From: Cardinalis cardinalis
Taxonomy: Eukaryota; Chordata; Aves; Passeriformes; Cardinalidae
Assembly (NCBI GenBank): GCA_014549065.1
Contig: JACDOX010000034.1
Coordinates: forward strand, 1,723,928-1,787,927
DNA length: 64,000 nucleotides
Reading direction: 5' to 3'
The notes under the pieces were generated by a model, which was given only the letters and a program-made list of their open reading frames with translations, made no database searches and was not told where the DNA came from. The translations under genes and the position numbers were made by a program. This document shows, one piece after another, positions 32,570-45,900 of this stretch; within the stretch, counting starts at the first letter, position 1; every line of letters begins with the position of its first letter.

Positions 32570-33969
32570 TCAATAACCTAGCTGAGATTTCTCCACTAAG
32601 ATGGCAGCAGCGAGCTGCTGAGCGTCCGTCACGTGAGGGTTCTTCTTCATCACCATCCTCACGAGATCGGGGGGGAAGATGTTGCAGAGGTTAATGTAAA
32701 CCTTCTCTCGGGTGTCTTGGAGCCTTGGGGGGTCTTGCGGGGGGATTCCACAGTAAGGGACGCGCCAGGGCTGCTCCTGCTGCTCGGGCAGGCTTTGGAA
32801 GGCAAACTGCTCGTAGCACGGCTGCGTGGGGTTGCTAGGCAAGGAGTACGTCTGGCGGTAGCCATAGGCATCCATGCCGTAACTCTGCCTATCCCAGCCT
32901 CCCAGCCCTTCCTGGCCAGAGTAAGGCTTCCTGTGTCTTAAGGGGGAGTTTTCGTACAAGCGTGAGTCTGAGATGCTGTCTATTCTCGTGGACACCAGGG
33001 CTCTCCCCAGGTGCAGCGCCTTCGAATGAGACGAGCTCTGAGGCGCGGAGTACTCGTTGGGACAGCTGGAACGAGCACCAACTGCTGGGTGCTGCAGATG
33101 CACAGCCATGTACGGAATGGGAGATTTGTGGTGGTGCTTTGGTTCTTCGTGGCTGTAGCTCTGCACTCGAGCCAGGGGCTCGTGGTAGCTCTGCAGGAAA
33201 GGCTGAGCATTAAGGCGGCCGTGGGCGTGCATGTGCTGGCACTTCAAGTTCTCCTCCAGCTGTGGGTCAGGAGAACTCATGTAGGAGCGGTCACTGTAAC
33301 CCACGTAGGAATCACTGCTGCCACAGCTGATGCTCCCCTCGCTGCTGCAGTCGGAAGCTACGGAGCTAATCCGATAATCTGTGTCCAGGGAGAAGCGCCT
33401 CTCAGGACTACGCGGTCCTGATATGCTGAGATTTGAATATGCACTCAGCATAGAGTAATACCCTACATCCACCGGAGACTCACATTTTGGATACTGGTCA
33501 TAAGGCATTGGTGTTCCATGATTTTTGGTTGCCATCATCACTGTAGGATACTGTCCCTGTGGTCTTTGATCCTGAGGTGGGAAGTGAACTCCGGATGGAA
33601 GGCCGTTAGTTAAAGGTGCAGTACTTTGGGGTTTTCCAGCAGAGGAACTTGGTATGCTAACTAAAGAAGGTACAGACCTGGTTTCCAATTTGTTTTTGGT
33701 GGGAAGCTTTTCCTCCAAGTCCTGATAGACTTGAGTCCTTATACTAGGATCCGATTGCCTCTTTGGAGCAGCGCGCTTCAGCTCTGAAGTGCCCTCGCTT
33801 TTAGTGCTACAGGGAACGCTATTGCTTTTTACCAGTCCTCCCTCGCTTGTAGTTTTGGCAGCTGTGCTTCTAGACATGGCACGGAGTTCATCAGCTACGG
33901 ATCGCTGAGGCTGATTTCCTCTTTCTGGATGATAGTATTTGCATTTGTGTCCATAGGTACATTTCTTCC
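32570..33969 (-). CDS. ZC3H12C: ZC3H12C last exon: zinc finger end and C-terminal region
   Basis: A 1400-bp exon encoding residues 425-890 (TGA at 32570-32572). It begins with GKKCTYGHKCKYYHPERG, which supplies three of the four zinc ligands. The Ser-, Pro-, Tyr- and Gln-rich linker that follows is probably disordered. The C-terminal block (about 845-890) holds INLCNIFPPDLVRMVMKK and AAAILVEKSQLGY. The acceptor on the - strand is TTAATAG. Confidence 0.96.
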
Positions 33970-36900
33970 CTATTAATACAAACATAATCATATTTTAAAA
34001 ACGTCAAACAAAATCTGTTAGCCATCAAATAACAGAAATGCCCCTCATTTGAAGTTTTACTGTTGATTTGAAAGATCTTGCGAACAAGATTGGTTTTGTG
34101 CAACACAGGGTGTGCTCTAAGAGCTCCTCTCCTGTTTTGTGGGGGAAAAAGAGGCAGTGGCAGTGCCCTGCAGCTGGTGCTCTGGGAATGCAGACCAACA
34201 CTACCAACCATGTTTTGAGCTGGATGTGGCACTGCCAGGGAGGCTGTACACACCTGCTGTGTTGAGCCAAGGCAATATACAGGGAGAAAATTTAATTGGG
34301 AAGTCCCACAGCCATAAGGCCAGCAGGTTTCAGCTCAGTCCAGATGCCTGTAGGAATGCTCAGTAGCTAAACTTTAGATAACTCAATTAATTCTCTGGAA
34401 GAAAACCTCAGTATTTCATGACACTAGAAAAGGGCTTCTGGAACCTGCAGAACTTAGGTGCTGATTTGGATTTATTTTAATGAATGATTAATTAAGTTGC
34501 TCCTTTAATTCAACTAGTAGACAGAAATGTTTTTTAAGTAGCACATGAAAAAATCGCTTCAGTTTCCACCATCAGCTCAGCACTTCAACCCATCTCAGGC
34601 TAAGACAACAATGTTAAAACCAACGTTAAAGCGTTTTAAACAGTTTTGGCAGTGTTAAAATAAAGCAGGATCTTGGTCCCCAGTCCCAGTACATAAAAAT
34701 TGATAGGATAAATCAAATTACCATATGGACATGGTTGCTTCTTATGTTCTGGCACAATAGGCTTCTTCCTAAGAAAATTGTCCAGGCTTGGACCATGGCG
34801 GCCAAGGGGATCATCAGGAGGCATAAATCTACAAAGAAAGAATAAAGTATTATGGAAACAAACAAGCCTTTTCATACTTGTCATGCAGTGATCCAGAATC
34901 TCATAACTGTGCTACACCATAACCTGCCATCCTGTAGTTTTTAAATCCAGGAACTTCAAGAGCAGTTTTGGAAAGCCACCTTTCTGCTGCAGGTACTGCC
35001 TTAGAGGTGGGTCACAGGAACAGACTGTGTGGACACCTCTAGACTGCTAAGGACACCTTTGGTCCAGCTAAGCTGATGTTTTGTGGCAAAGCAGGGCTGC
35101 AAATAACCCATCCCAAATTCAAAAGTAAGGGCTGCAATACAGACCGCCATTTCTTAAAAAACCACTACTAGCTTGCAAAACTGTGCTGATGGCCTAGGAT
35201 TCTTGCATCAGCATTCAGGCCTCAACACAAGTGCCTGCTTAGGGGAGCACTGAGTCCCTCCCACTACACAAAGCCACCAGCAGTAACTGCACTTGATCTG
35301 TAGGCTGGGGTACAGTTACTATGGATGGATCTAATCAGACAGTTGAACTACAGACCCCCTGAAGTTCATTCCAATTTGGGTTCTTCTATGACTCTAGGAC
35401 TTAGGAGTCTAACCACAGGCACTCAGAAATGTTAGTTGAGTATATCAACAGAGCTGGAATATTACACCATAGCATACATCAAATATACATTGGTATACAC
35501 TGAAGAGGAAAAAATAGCAAAAAAAAAAGACATAAAAATGTTGCTACAAAAACAGTTTCAAGTACTTCTAATCAGAAGACCAAATTTATGATTAACTATT
35601 CTTCTTGTTTTCCTACATATACCTAATGATTTGGGTGTAAGATAAAAAAAATTTGTACAAATCATCAAACCGTCCTTTCCTCAATTATTTCAGCGGCACA
35701 TGTAAAGACAGAATGACTTACTTGTCATTAACAAAAGAATACATCAACAGGCGTTCATCTATGAACTTCTTCCATTCTGGCTTTTCATTAGCTAGATCCC
35801 TGTAGTTATCATTGGAGACAATGATGCCATCTGACTCGAAGGCCAACTTCACTATGAATCGGTCATCATAGCACACCACCCTTCTCCCCTGCACGCGCCG
35901 GGACGGAGTGAACACGAGAATCTTCTCCTTCTCCAATTTACGTAAGATTTCTTGATCTACAAGGAATAAGAATCAAAAGCCAAACAAGAAAGAAAAGAAA
36001 AAAGTTTGTTTAGCCTCTAAAGATACTAGACATGAGGAAGAAAACCCAAGCATTTAGGACTAAAAATGTCTTATATGTTATAGTCTACATATGATATCTG
36101 AACTTACAGTCAGAAGTCAGCTGCCAATACTTTCAAAAAACCCTGAAAACAAATCAAAGCCTCCTGCTCCACACCATTTCTCTAAGACTAACACAGGGAC
36201 CTTGTTCATGTTCCTGCGGCTCAAAAGAAGAGCCATTTTATCAAAATGCCTGTGCAAAACTCCTCTGGCTAAAGGGGTCATTTTAAAAACCACTGAATAC
36301 AAAGACTATACCCAAGTACAGCCACGGTTTTCCCATAACTGAGATCCTTGGTAGAACCCAGCAAGAAACATCTTTTCAAAGAATTCCAGTAGCTCATATT
36401 AATGGGACAGTCTCATGAAAGTCTCTGCCCAACAGCAGAAGGGGGTACCCACAAGGACTAGAAAACCCACATTCTGTACAAGCACTCAGGCTCTCCACAA
36501 ATATTAACAGCATTCCCGAGAAAGGCATCTGATGCAATTTTGTAACCAACAGCAAAAATGGTGGTGGTTCGTTTTAGTTTGGTTTTTCTGTTAACACCAG
36601 TAATAGTTTAGATTGTATCTTTCCTCGGATGGTTTACACATGTATATTTAAGTACTTATAAAAGCCAGACAGATTTCTCTTCAATCCTTCTATCTAAATA
36701 AGCATATTTAGCATTTTGTGTAGTTCCTTCTTGTTCTATGCAATCTGTCACTCACGTATCCTAAAAGTATTTAATTTTCCCTTTTTTCTGTGTAGAACCT
36801 GAAGTCCCCAAGGAGCTTTGAAAGACAGTCCTCAGGCTATGAAGGAAGTTGTACCCAGTACTGGGGCACCTACCCCTTATGTTGATTCTCCTACCTATCA

Positions 36901-39900
36901 CTCTCCTTGGAGCAGACAAGCTAGGAAAGAAAAATACACAAATAAACTAGGCAACATCTGAAACAGCAGAAGATGCTTGCATAGTGAATATGAGTCATGG
37001 CTATTAGCAATGGTTAAGATCTCAACTCAACTGTTTTGTAGCATAAGAAGCTTGACAGGGAACATGTTCCATCTGGGAAAAAAAATTCCAACAGGGAGAA
37101 ATACCGCATTAATATTACATATAAGCAATATATTTGATACAAGCATTTATTTGTTTAGTAGAAAAAGCACAAGATTTTAAATGAAATACAACCTTTTTGT
37201 ATTCAACCCCCCACAATGAGTGAGAGTGAGATGGAAGGTGATTGTTTTTTTCCCTGCTAACAAAGAACAGAAAAACTCTGCCATGTGATTACTAGTGGGC
37301 ACTGGTAAGAAAGATGAGGCTGTTGTTCAGTCCAAGAGGCTTCTCATGAATGCTGACAGTCTAGAACCACCCCCATGTTAGTCATCTAGGGCTTTTTCAA
37401 AACTCCAGCTGGCCGCGTATTTTAGGTGCATATCTCTGCAAACAGAGTGTCAGCACCAGGTATTTTACAAGCCTGGTAGCACACAGGCTTCCTGCATCCT
37501 TAGAGGAAAACAGAATACGCAGTATTTTTACAGAAGATACAATAACCTGCTCTGATCTTCCTCCCATTCTCAAGGTCCATGATGACACACAGAAAACTGA
37601 TTTCTAGGTCAATTCTAGCCTTGCTGCTTTCTTGAAACACATTTTGGGGCATTTACCCCTACACACACTTCAAGCAGATGTCACAATTAGAAGTGGTCAA
37701 ATTTTTATTTCTTAGCCAATGCTCTTCTCACACCCCAAACACCAGCACAGCAAAAGAGAATTGCTTCAAGAGGAAGGCTCCATACTGCCAATGCTGACAG
37801 GGTAACAGCAGCTTTCCAGATGNTTCCTTGTGTTAACATGCTATATTCTAGTAGCAATCAAGCAAATGGCGTGAAGTGTTGAGAGGATCTTTCCAGATAT
37901 TTGAAAATGCACATTGCATGCACAGTCAAAACATGCTTCTGTATGCTTTTAGAAGCTATGGCTATTAGTCTCCAAAGCTACCCCTCCTTTAAAGGTAGCT
38001 GTGTTGCTCCCTAATGCTAAAATAAACAAACCCTTCCTCCTCTCTAACTTCTAGGGTTTTTTTAACCCCCAATTCCTTTCTATTTCAACTTCAGGGCAGT
38101 TGGAAGATCTCTCTCCGGCCTCCACAAAGAACCTGTTAATTAGATGAAGGAATAAATACCTCTACATCAGATTTTTTTCTAGATAAACACATTCAAAATA
38201 AAAATTTTCAAAAGTTGTCTATTTGCTAATAGTAATGACAAAGACAGGAACCATTCCATTTCTGTCTGGATAATTCCCATAACCCAAAGCATGGGCAGTG
38301 ACAGGCCAGCCTGGCAGAATCTGCTCATCACAAGAAATAATACCCAGCAAATTACTAACTTCAAACCTCTTTGCTACTAATGCTGCACGGACATAGCAGA
38401 TACTAAAAGAGGCAATTACATTCTTCAAGAAGTAAGTAGCAATGGTATGGAAACTTAAGCAGATGATCAGAACAGAACAGGAAGACTTGGTGAGGGCATT
38501 GCTTTGTCTTTTTCCTGTCTATAGAACACAATGAAATTACTGCACCAAAGATGCTCTCTGTTACAGCCTTTCATTGCTGAAGGTTGGTTCATTTGAGCAG
38601 TAGTACTCCTGCCAGGCAAAGCACTGAACAAACAACCAAAGATGGAGCTTACCTGTTATAAGAGCATCTGGTCTTGACTGTTCCTTCCTCCACGCTGGCA
38701 CAAACACAGTAACATCCTTGTGGCCTCTTTCCAAAAACCAATCTACTGCCAATTTGATTCCTCGACAAGAAAATACTTCTTTGTTCCCATGGCTGAAACA
38801 CACACATTGAAATTATTTATTAGATTACTTTTTCTATGACCATAAATGGAGCTCAGTAAAATGCAGATGTCATAGCCATGCTCTTCACTTGCTTCATGGT
38901 TCCTAAAGGCAGCTGGCAGTCTGTCTGAGCCTTGCCCAAACACAGCCATCATTTCCAAAACGGTGTGGGAGAGGGCTGCTAAATCTTCCAAACATATTTA
39001 TTACCTGTATACAGATTTGACAAGCAAAGAAAAATATAAGTAGGGGTTTTTAAAAATCCTCATAGCCCAACCAGAGAATGGGGTGTAACAGGCAGCTGAA
39101 AGACTTGGTGAGGGAAAGCAGGAGGTCCAAAATACCAACATGAGAGTGCACTGTGCTTAGGAAATGATGAGCACGGGTGTGCACTGCAGCAGGGGAAGGG
39201 ACAGCAAAGGCAGCTGCTGCAGGAGCTCCACAAGGTCCTGTGTAAACAGGGAATGAGAGAGGAGAAGGCCTCGAAGCCCAAGGGGATGGCAGGCACTCAA
39301 CAGGACAAATTAGGCAAACTGGTGACACTGTCCAAAATCAACATTGGCAAAACTAAGAATGTGCTTAGTATGCACTTCAGAAGGAGAAATTAAGGTGTAT
39401 TTAAAACGCTGTGCAAAGACAATTAATTGTGATCAGACAAAAGCACAACAAAATACGTCTCTGTTGTGCAATAACTGTCTGCGGTAAGGCAAGAGACGCA
39501 ATGATGTCATTTTCCAAAGGCAGACAAGTCCTTGCCCTACTTCTACATCCAGTCTCAGGCATGACATTATAAAAGACATATATGAAATGGAAAGGATTCA
39601 AAAGAAAGTAAAAGGAGACCTATGGGGAAAGGCTGAAGGAAGAACATTTAGCTAATCTGAAAAAAAAAAAAAACAGCTTGTGGAAGAACAAACCAATCTT
39701 CCATGTATAGGAAGTAACTGAAATGGAGGACAGCAAACCAACGGGTGTCCACAGAAAAGTTCTGGGAGCAGGGAGTTGCAGGGTGGTTGCTGTGAAAAAA
39801 ATCTGCGATTGCCCCATGATGGGCACACCCAGCTCCACAGTGCAGGAGATGGGAATGAGGGAACACCACGGCATGAGGATGAGGAGCTGCTTCATGAGGA

Positions 39901-42900
39901 GTAGGTATACCCCCAGAGGGACCTGCACACTAGAGAACAGGAAAAGTGCAAGAAGGAAGGAGCAGCAGAGAAAAACTGTGACATTCTGACCCCAGTCCCC
40001 TGCACTGCTCACAGCTGCTCTGAAAGGACTGACTGTCACCTTCTGCTGTGACAAAGTCTAAGAGTGATGCTCTGGTGAGGTAGTGATGAGGACACATGCT
40101 TGGAGTGAAGTAAGCTTGGAAAAGGGGAGACAGTCTTTCCCCTAAATATTTTAATGTTTGTCTTTTTTGTTTCCCAATACCTGATTTGGAATTAAATATT
40201 TGTATTAACTGGCTAAAAATTAAATTGAATTCCCCGAGCTGAGTCTGCCTGACATAAAAAATTACATGATGAGTGATCTCTCTGTCGTTATTTTGAGCCA
40301 TGGGTTTTCTTGCTTCTGCTCCTCGTGTTTTCTCTCCCATTCTGCTGGGAGGCGAGCCACAGCCAACCCACTACAGCCCCACTGGATAAGGACAGAAAAG
40401 TCCTTAACTAGAGCTAAGAACAGTTAAGCACTATGTTAGCAAAAGCTTTCTCCCTGATCTATGGGACAGTGTGGCCATGGATTTTGGGATCTCTTCATGG
40501 GACACTTTGCAGAACAAGGTAGACAGCTCCTCTGAGGCCCGTCTATGTTCTCCATGCACAGGAGACAAACAACTTCTGTGACATCCCTCCCAACCCTGCA
40601 GCTCTGTGTAGCAGAAGAAACACAGGGGCATGGAAAGAGGACATCACCTTTCACTTGGCTGGCTTGTCATGAATAGCAGGTATGCCACAATCTGCTACCC
40701 AAAAGGGTAAAAGACAATTCTTTGCCTGTGATTAGTGAAGGGGACAATATCATGTCAGATAGCCACAGGAATTTTAGAAGTCCTTTTCTCCCTGCATGTC
40801 TTTGGGTAAATAAAACACCAGAGAGTTATTTTAAAACTTTTTCCCCCCTCAGTAGGGAAGTAAGTACCTACTTTTTCCACCTTTCTAAGCTGTGTCTTTC
40901 TTGACATTGTGAGAACTTGAGTAATTGTGCAATAGACAAAGTGCCAAAGAAAAAGTGAGAACACTTTTGCAAAAATGTTGATTCCAGAAGCCTGTGACGG
41001 AGGTGGTGTACACTTGCCCCTGAGTCAAGAGAGAATGAGTCATGGCTAACACCTCTTACAAAGCATCATTCTCAGCAAAGGCTGGGTTGAACGTCACAGA
41101 TCCCAAACAAAAGGAGGAAAAAAAAAAGAAAAAGGAAAAGAAGAGCCCACTACCATTAACTGGATTTAAGTGAGGAAGTGCACTACCTCCTCTTATAATG
41201 AAACTGGAGACAGTACCTGCAAACATAAGCATATACTCTGATATTGCAATTGTTGCCAGGCATAATGATCCAAGCTTGTAGATTTTAGCTGCCATGGGGC
41301 ACTCAAAGGATAGTTTAAGCCCATCCTCTGTGCCTTTAGGGCTACACTAGGAACACTGTCAGGAACAATGTATCTATGTACCTCAATATCCTATTCAGCT
41401 ATAGTTATAGGCCTGAGCAGTAACACATTCCCTGTTTTCTATGATCACATCACACAATATTGTATTACATCATAACAGTGTAATAACAGAACACAGACCA
41501 GTATTTTTTCCTAGGCATTGTTTTATACTATACAACTATTCTCATCCTTGTTTGGCTGCAAGAGTGGTATGTCTGTGTATTTCAAAACTTACCAGGAGTA
41601 GGAAACCAAACCACACACAGATGTGACACACTTAAAGTGCACATGCACACAATACATAGCAAAAATGGCCAATAGTATTTCACCCATGGTCTAATTCCAT
41701 CTTCCCTTGACAACACCAGATTGGGACACTTGGTGCACATTCAATGCCCAGGGGGCAGCCATAAGGCCTCCTTTGCAAAGCCTGAGACAAGAGGTTACTG
41801 CTCATGCTATCAGCAGGCTGAGTGCAATCATAAACATATTGTAATCCATTTTAAAACAGTCAGAAAGATCTTGTTCCAGCTATTAAATTCCACTGGAATC
41901 ACTGTACTGTGATTACTCTAAACAATCTCCATGGTTTCAAGTGGATAAAGCCACTTTTCACTCCTGACAATGAAAAAGTGGTGTTAGACTACATTTTAGC
42001 AGCATTATGTTTCTTTCTGCAAATCTGGCAAATAATTTCAAGAAAAAAAATCCTGGACTTTTGGAAAAAAAAAGGACGTTCTTGCCTATTGCTTTCCATC
42101 AGGTTGTAGTTCAGCCCATGCTTTTAAAGGCAAAGGGAGGACCAGGCAGTTCAGCTCCTTAGTTTTTTATTGCATAGTACGGACTATTAAAGTTCTTTCA
42201 TCCAGAATATAAATTTTAAATACACTTAAACTATATGAAACAGAAGTGGGGAATGCATTACAATGCATATCAGCTATTCTGCACTGCTGAGCAAGTGAAT
42301 TTATAACTTGTATAAATCTTCACTGTTTTTTCTGCTCCTTTTCAGACACGTGCCTAAGCTCGATCTGAGCGGATACAAATTCCAAGGAATTGAAATAATT
42401 AGTGAGGAATTCTCTGAAAGAGATGTGCAATTAAAATTTGTTCTTTTGTTTCATTGTTAGGCAGATTTGATGCACTTCATTTTGTGATCTTTGTGCTTCA
42501 TCAGCTTTATGATACGTCATATGGTGAAAAGACTGAAATAATGTGGCTGCTTCTGGCTTCCTTTCCTTCTTCTTAGTTGTGAAAAAGATGAGAAATGTTT
42601 GTTATTCTTTGTCAAGAAACTTCCTTTTAAAAATCTCCTTCCAATCATTAGGAATATGAGAAAGCTCACCTCAGTCAGGTTGACAGCTGTAGCCCTGGGT
42701 GACATACTGGTTTATAGTACTTTGGTTCTGTTTGATGACTATGTTTCATCTACCACTCTCAGTTGCAATACAAAGTTTATTCCTTTAGAAGTACCTATTT
42801 ATTTTTCATATCATGTATGAACTATTCTTTTCACCATCATGTTTCTATTTGGTCTGTTGATAGCTGTAATTTTATTTTTAAATGAAAGAAAACAAAGTAG

Positions 42901-45900
42901 CATGTCACCTGAGCAAAAAAATCAATCACGCATTTTTTAAACTAGGAGAGTTAGTAAAAAGTGTAAAACTTCTGATGAGAACACTTTTAATTTTCTCTGT
43001 TACCTTCCTAGACCCCAAATCAGATTTCCTACTGACTGTCTTAGAAAGACTTGTGGTATACACACTTAAAAGACTATTTAGAATACTTGCAAGACTTCTA
43101 GTGTCCTCCAATACAACATCCAAACCAACACTCAGATTCTGAAAGCTACAGAAAATATGCACATTGATGACAAGAGGCGAGGTCTACAATAATGTCTGCT
43201 GCATACAGGTCTTTATACAACTGAAATCTGGACACAACCACACACCTACCATGTAAAAGCAAGAACAAAACTAAAACACATACCTGCCCATTACAAGTTA
43301 TTACAGAGTTACAAAACTACTTTATTCTATCATATCATGGGAGGAAGAGTGTTCAGTCCATAGCACAGAGAGAGAAGAATTTCCATCCTCTATCATATTG
43401 GTGATTCATAACCCTGGCAGCCTAGTTTTGTAACTAGCCTCATCCCTTTTTAATTACTTTAAGCTCTACTAATTCCCTAATCACACGAATCATTTGTCCC
43501 AAACCATTTCTCATTAACCTGAGCCTTCTATCAGTCCTGCATTTGCTCCCTCTATATATGTATATTTTGGTGCTGACATGAAGCAGATAGGTGCCATTTG
43601 TTTTTTTTTTTCCATTAGCCCAAATGACTTCAATGCTTTGAGGTTTTTCAAAGAAAAAAGCCTTGAAAACTGTCACATATTTCAAGATACCTTTTGCCTG
43701 TAGGGCTTCCAATGCTGGAGCACTCTCCAAGTGCAGCAGGTGCTGTCTCCAGCCAGAACTGCACATGGGTCTTTGTTGGAGCACGAGCCACACACTCAGC
43801 ATTCGAGGTCAAAACAGGCAAAGAGAAGTGACACTCAAAGCTGCCAGTGACAAGCTCCTGTCCATGTGATTATTACTTGCTGGAAAAATATTTTTATCTA
43901 TTCCTTATAGTGACTTCTCAAAATAAACTAAAAAAATAGATAGAGAGTAGTAGTGAAAGAAGAATGTCTGAATCAAGGTACCAAGATACAACCACATCTA
44001 CCAAACTTAGCAACACAATCTGAGAAGAAGATAATGCAGCTACACTGTTAGTTTGTTAAAATAAATGAGCAATTAAACTGTCACATGAAAACTCCATGTG
44101 GCACAGACAAGACAACTGTGCCATCATCCTGACACAAAGGATGCACTTGCGGAGAACTTTCTGTGCCAGTAGGGTATCAGTGAACCTTTTACTACAGCCA
44201 AATGATCTGCCTCAGGGTTAACACCCGGGACCAAGGCTCAGTTGTCTGAACAGAGATGTCTAACACTGGTTAGACACCCCAGTGACATTTTCTCCAGCTG
44301 AATCCCACTCCTGAATGGCACTGGGGGCTCCACTCATGACTGTCAGGCCTGGGTGTATGTTTCTGGTGCCACCAAGCACCTACAACATCCACAGCTGGCA
44401 GGATGGCTGGGCACTAAAGCTAGAAGAAAATTGTTAAATAATCTGTCTTAAAACTGGGACTGTATTTAACTAAAAACCAACTCCCCAAATCAGCATCTTC
44501 CTCTTCCAAACAAAAATTAGTACACTGTTTATCTCATGCTGTGTTTTCCCTTGTGCAACGATGCACAATAAAGGACCACTTAAATACACAGGCCAAGGTT
44601 TTCCAGAAAGTGAAGCTGAAATGCATCACCTCCATGGCCTGAGAATCCCAAGGGTAAAGTTTTCAGAGGAATCTAATGGACCAAAACAAGATCAATTGAT
44701 TTCAATCTGCAAATCAAAACAACACGATCAAAATACTTTGATTTCTTTGCCCATAAACTTCTGAAAGTTGTTTTCTAAAACTAATAATAAAGCAAGTAAA
44801 TTAATCAAATAATTTTACATCAGTGTTATCTTCATGTTGCACTCTCTGTAGGCAAAGCAAACTTATTTTCTGCCAGTAAGTTTTCAGCATTAATTTTTAT
44901 ATATATTTGAAACATTCTTTTCACAGTCAGCAAAGAAAGTCTGAAGGCACCCAGGACACCCAGTGAAAACTATCAAGGTCCACAATAGCTCTATGGGATT
45001 ATCTAATTTGGTGTTCAGCTCTGATTTTAAATTTACATACACATAAAAATCAGTCTCATCTATAAGAGCATTCTAAAAAAACCCCTGGATGTTTAAGGCT
45101 TAAACTGTGGTCATCTTTCCTCTTCTGAAAAAAGATTAACACCAAGAAAGGTAGAATGACAAAACAAGACCAGACTTGAAGTATCCTATAGGAAGCTAAA
45201 TAGCAATTCTTCAAGTCATAGCTTGCAAAAGCCTCCTTTCTCCTATTCAGTTGAAAGAGAGTGTTTTCTTTGTTTTTAAAACTTCAGCCAAGTCATATTA
45301 TTTAGACCATATTGTAGCCTTAAACTTGATATACACAAGATGCATTTGATAACTCATTTACAGTTTAATGCACAAATGACAAGCAGTGTCATATGAAAGT
45401 TTAAGGAAAGCTTTCCAAATGTTACCAAAAGGCAGAAAAAATGACTGTTGCGTTTTTCTGAATCTACAGTTTGCTAAAACAGCTTGTCTGTAACAGNAGT
45501 AGTCACCAGACGACTGGCATACATGAGGGCTCTGACTTGCCAGAGTAAGTTGTTCTGACCCAAGTCTTTTTCTGTGCTGCTCAAAAGGAATTAATGAATC
45601 CATCAGTTCATTAGATGCAACCAGTTCCACAAATATGAACATCCAGTCACATAATCAGACATATCCTTCCTCCTTTGTGCTGGATCGAGTTGTTCTCCCA
45701 AAGACAAAAACATCGGGTTATGTTAACATGTCAAAAGGAAAAATAATCCTTCCTGGTTCCCCCTGCTCTCTGAATTAGGAAGGTGAATCAACTAATTTTG
45801 CAGCTACCCAGTCACTAGATGAGATGCAGACAGGAAAGCATCCCTGGCAGTGGGATAGAGGCAAGCCTAAAAGTAAACCACTCTGTGTCACTCACCGGAT

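Noticed and set aside
32633..33421. Several + strand frames opposite the ZC3H12C last exon
   Set aside because: They are shadow frames on the complementary strand of a long conserved coding exon.
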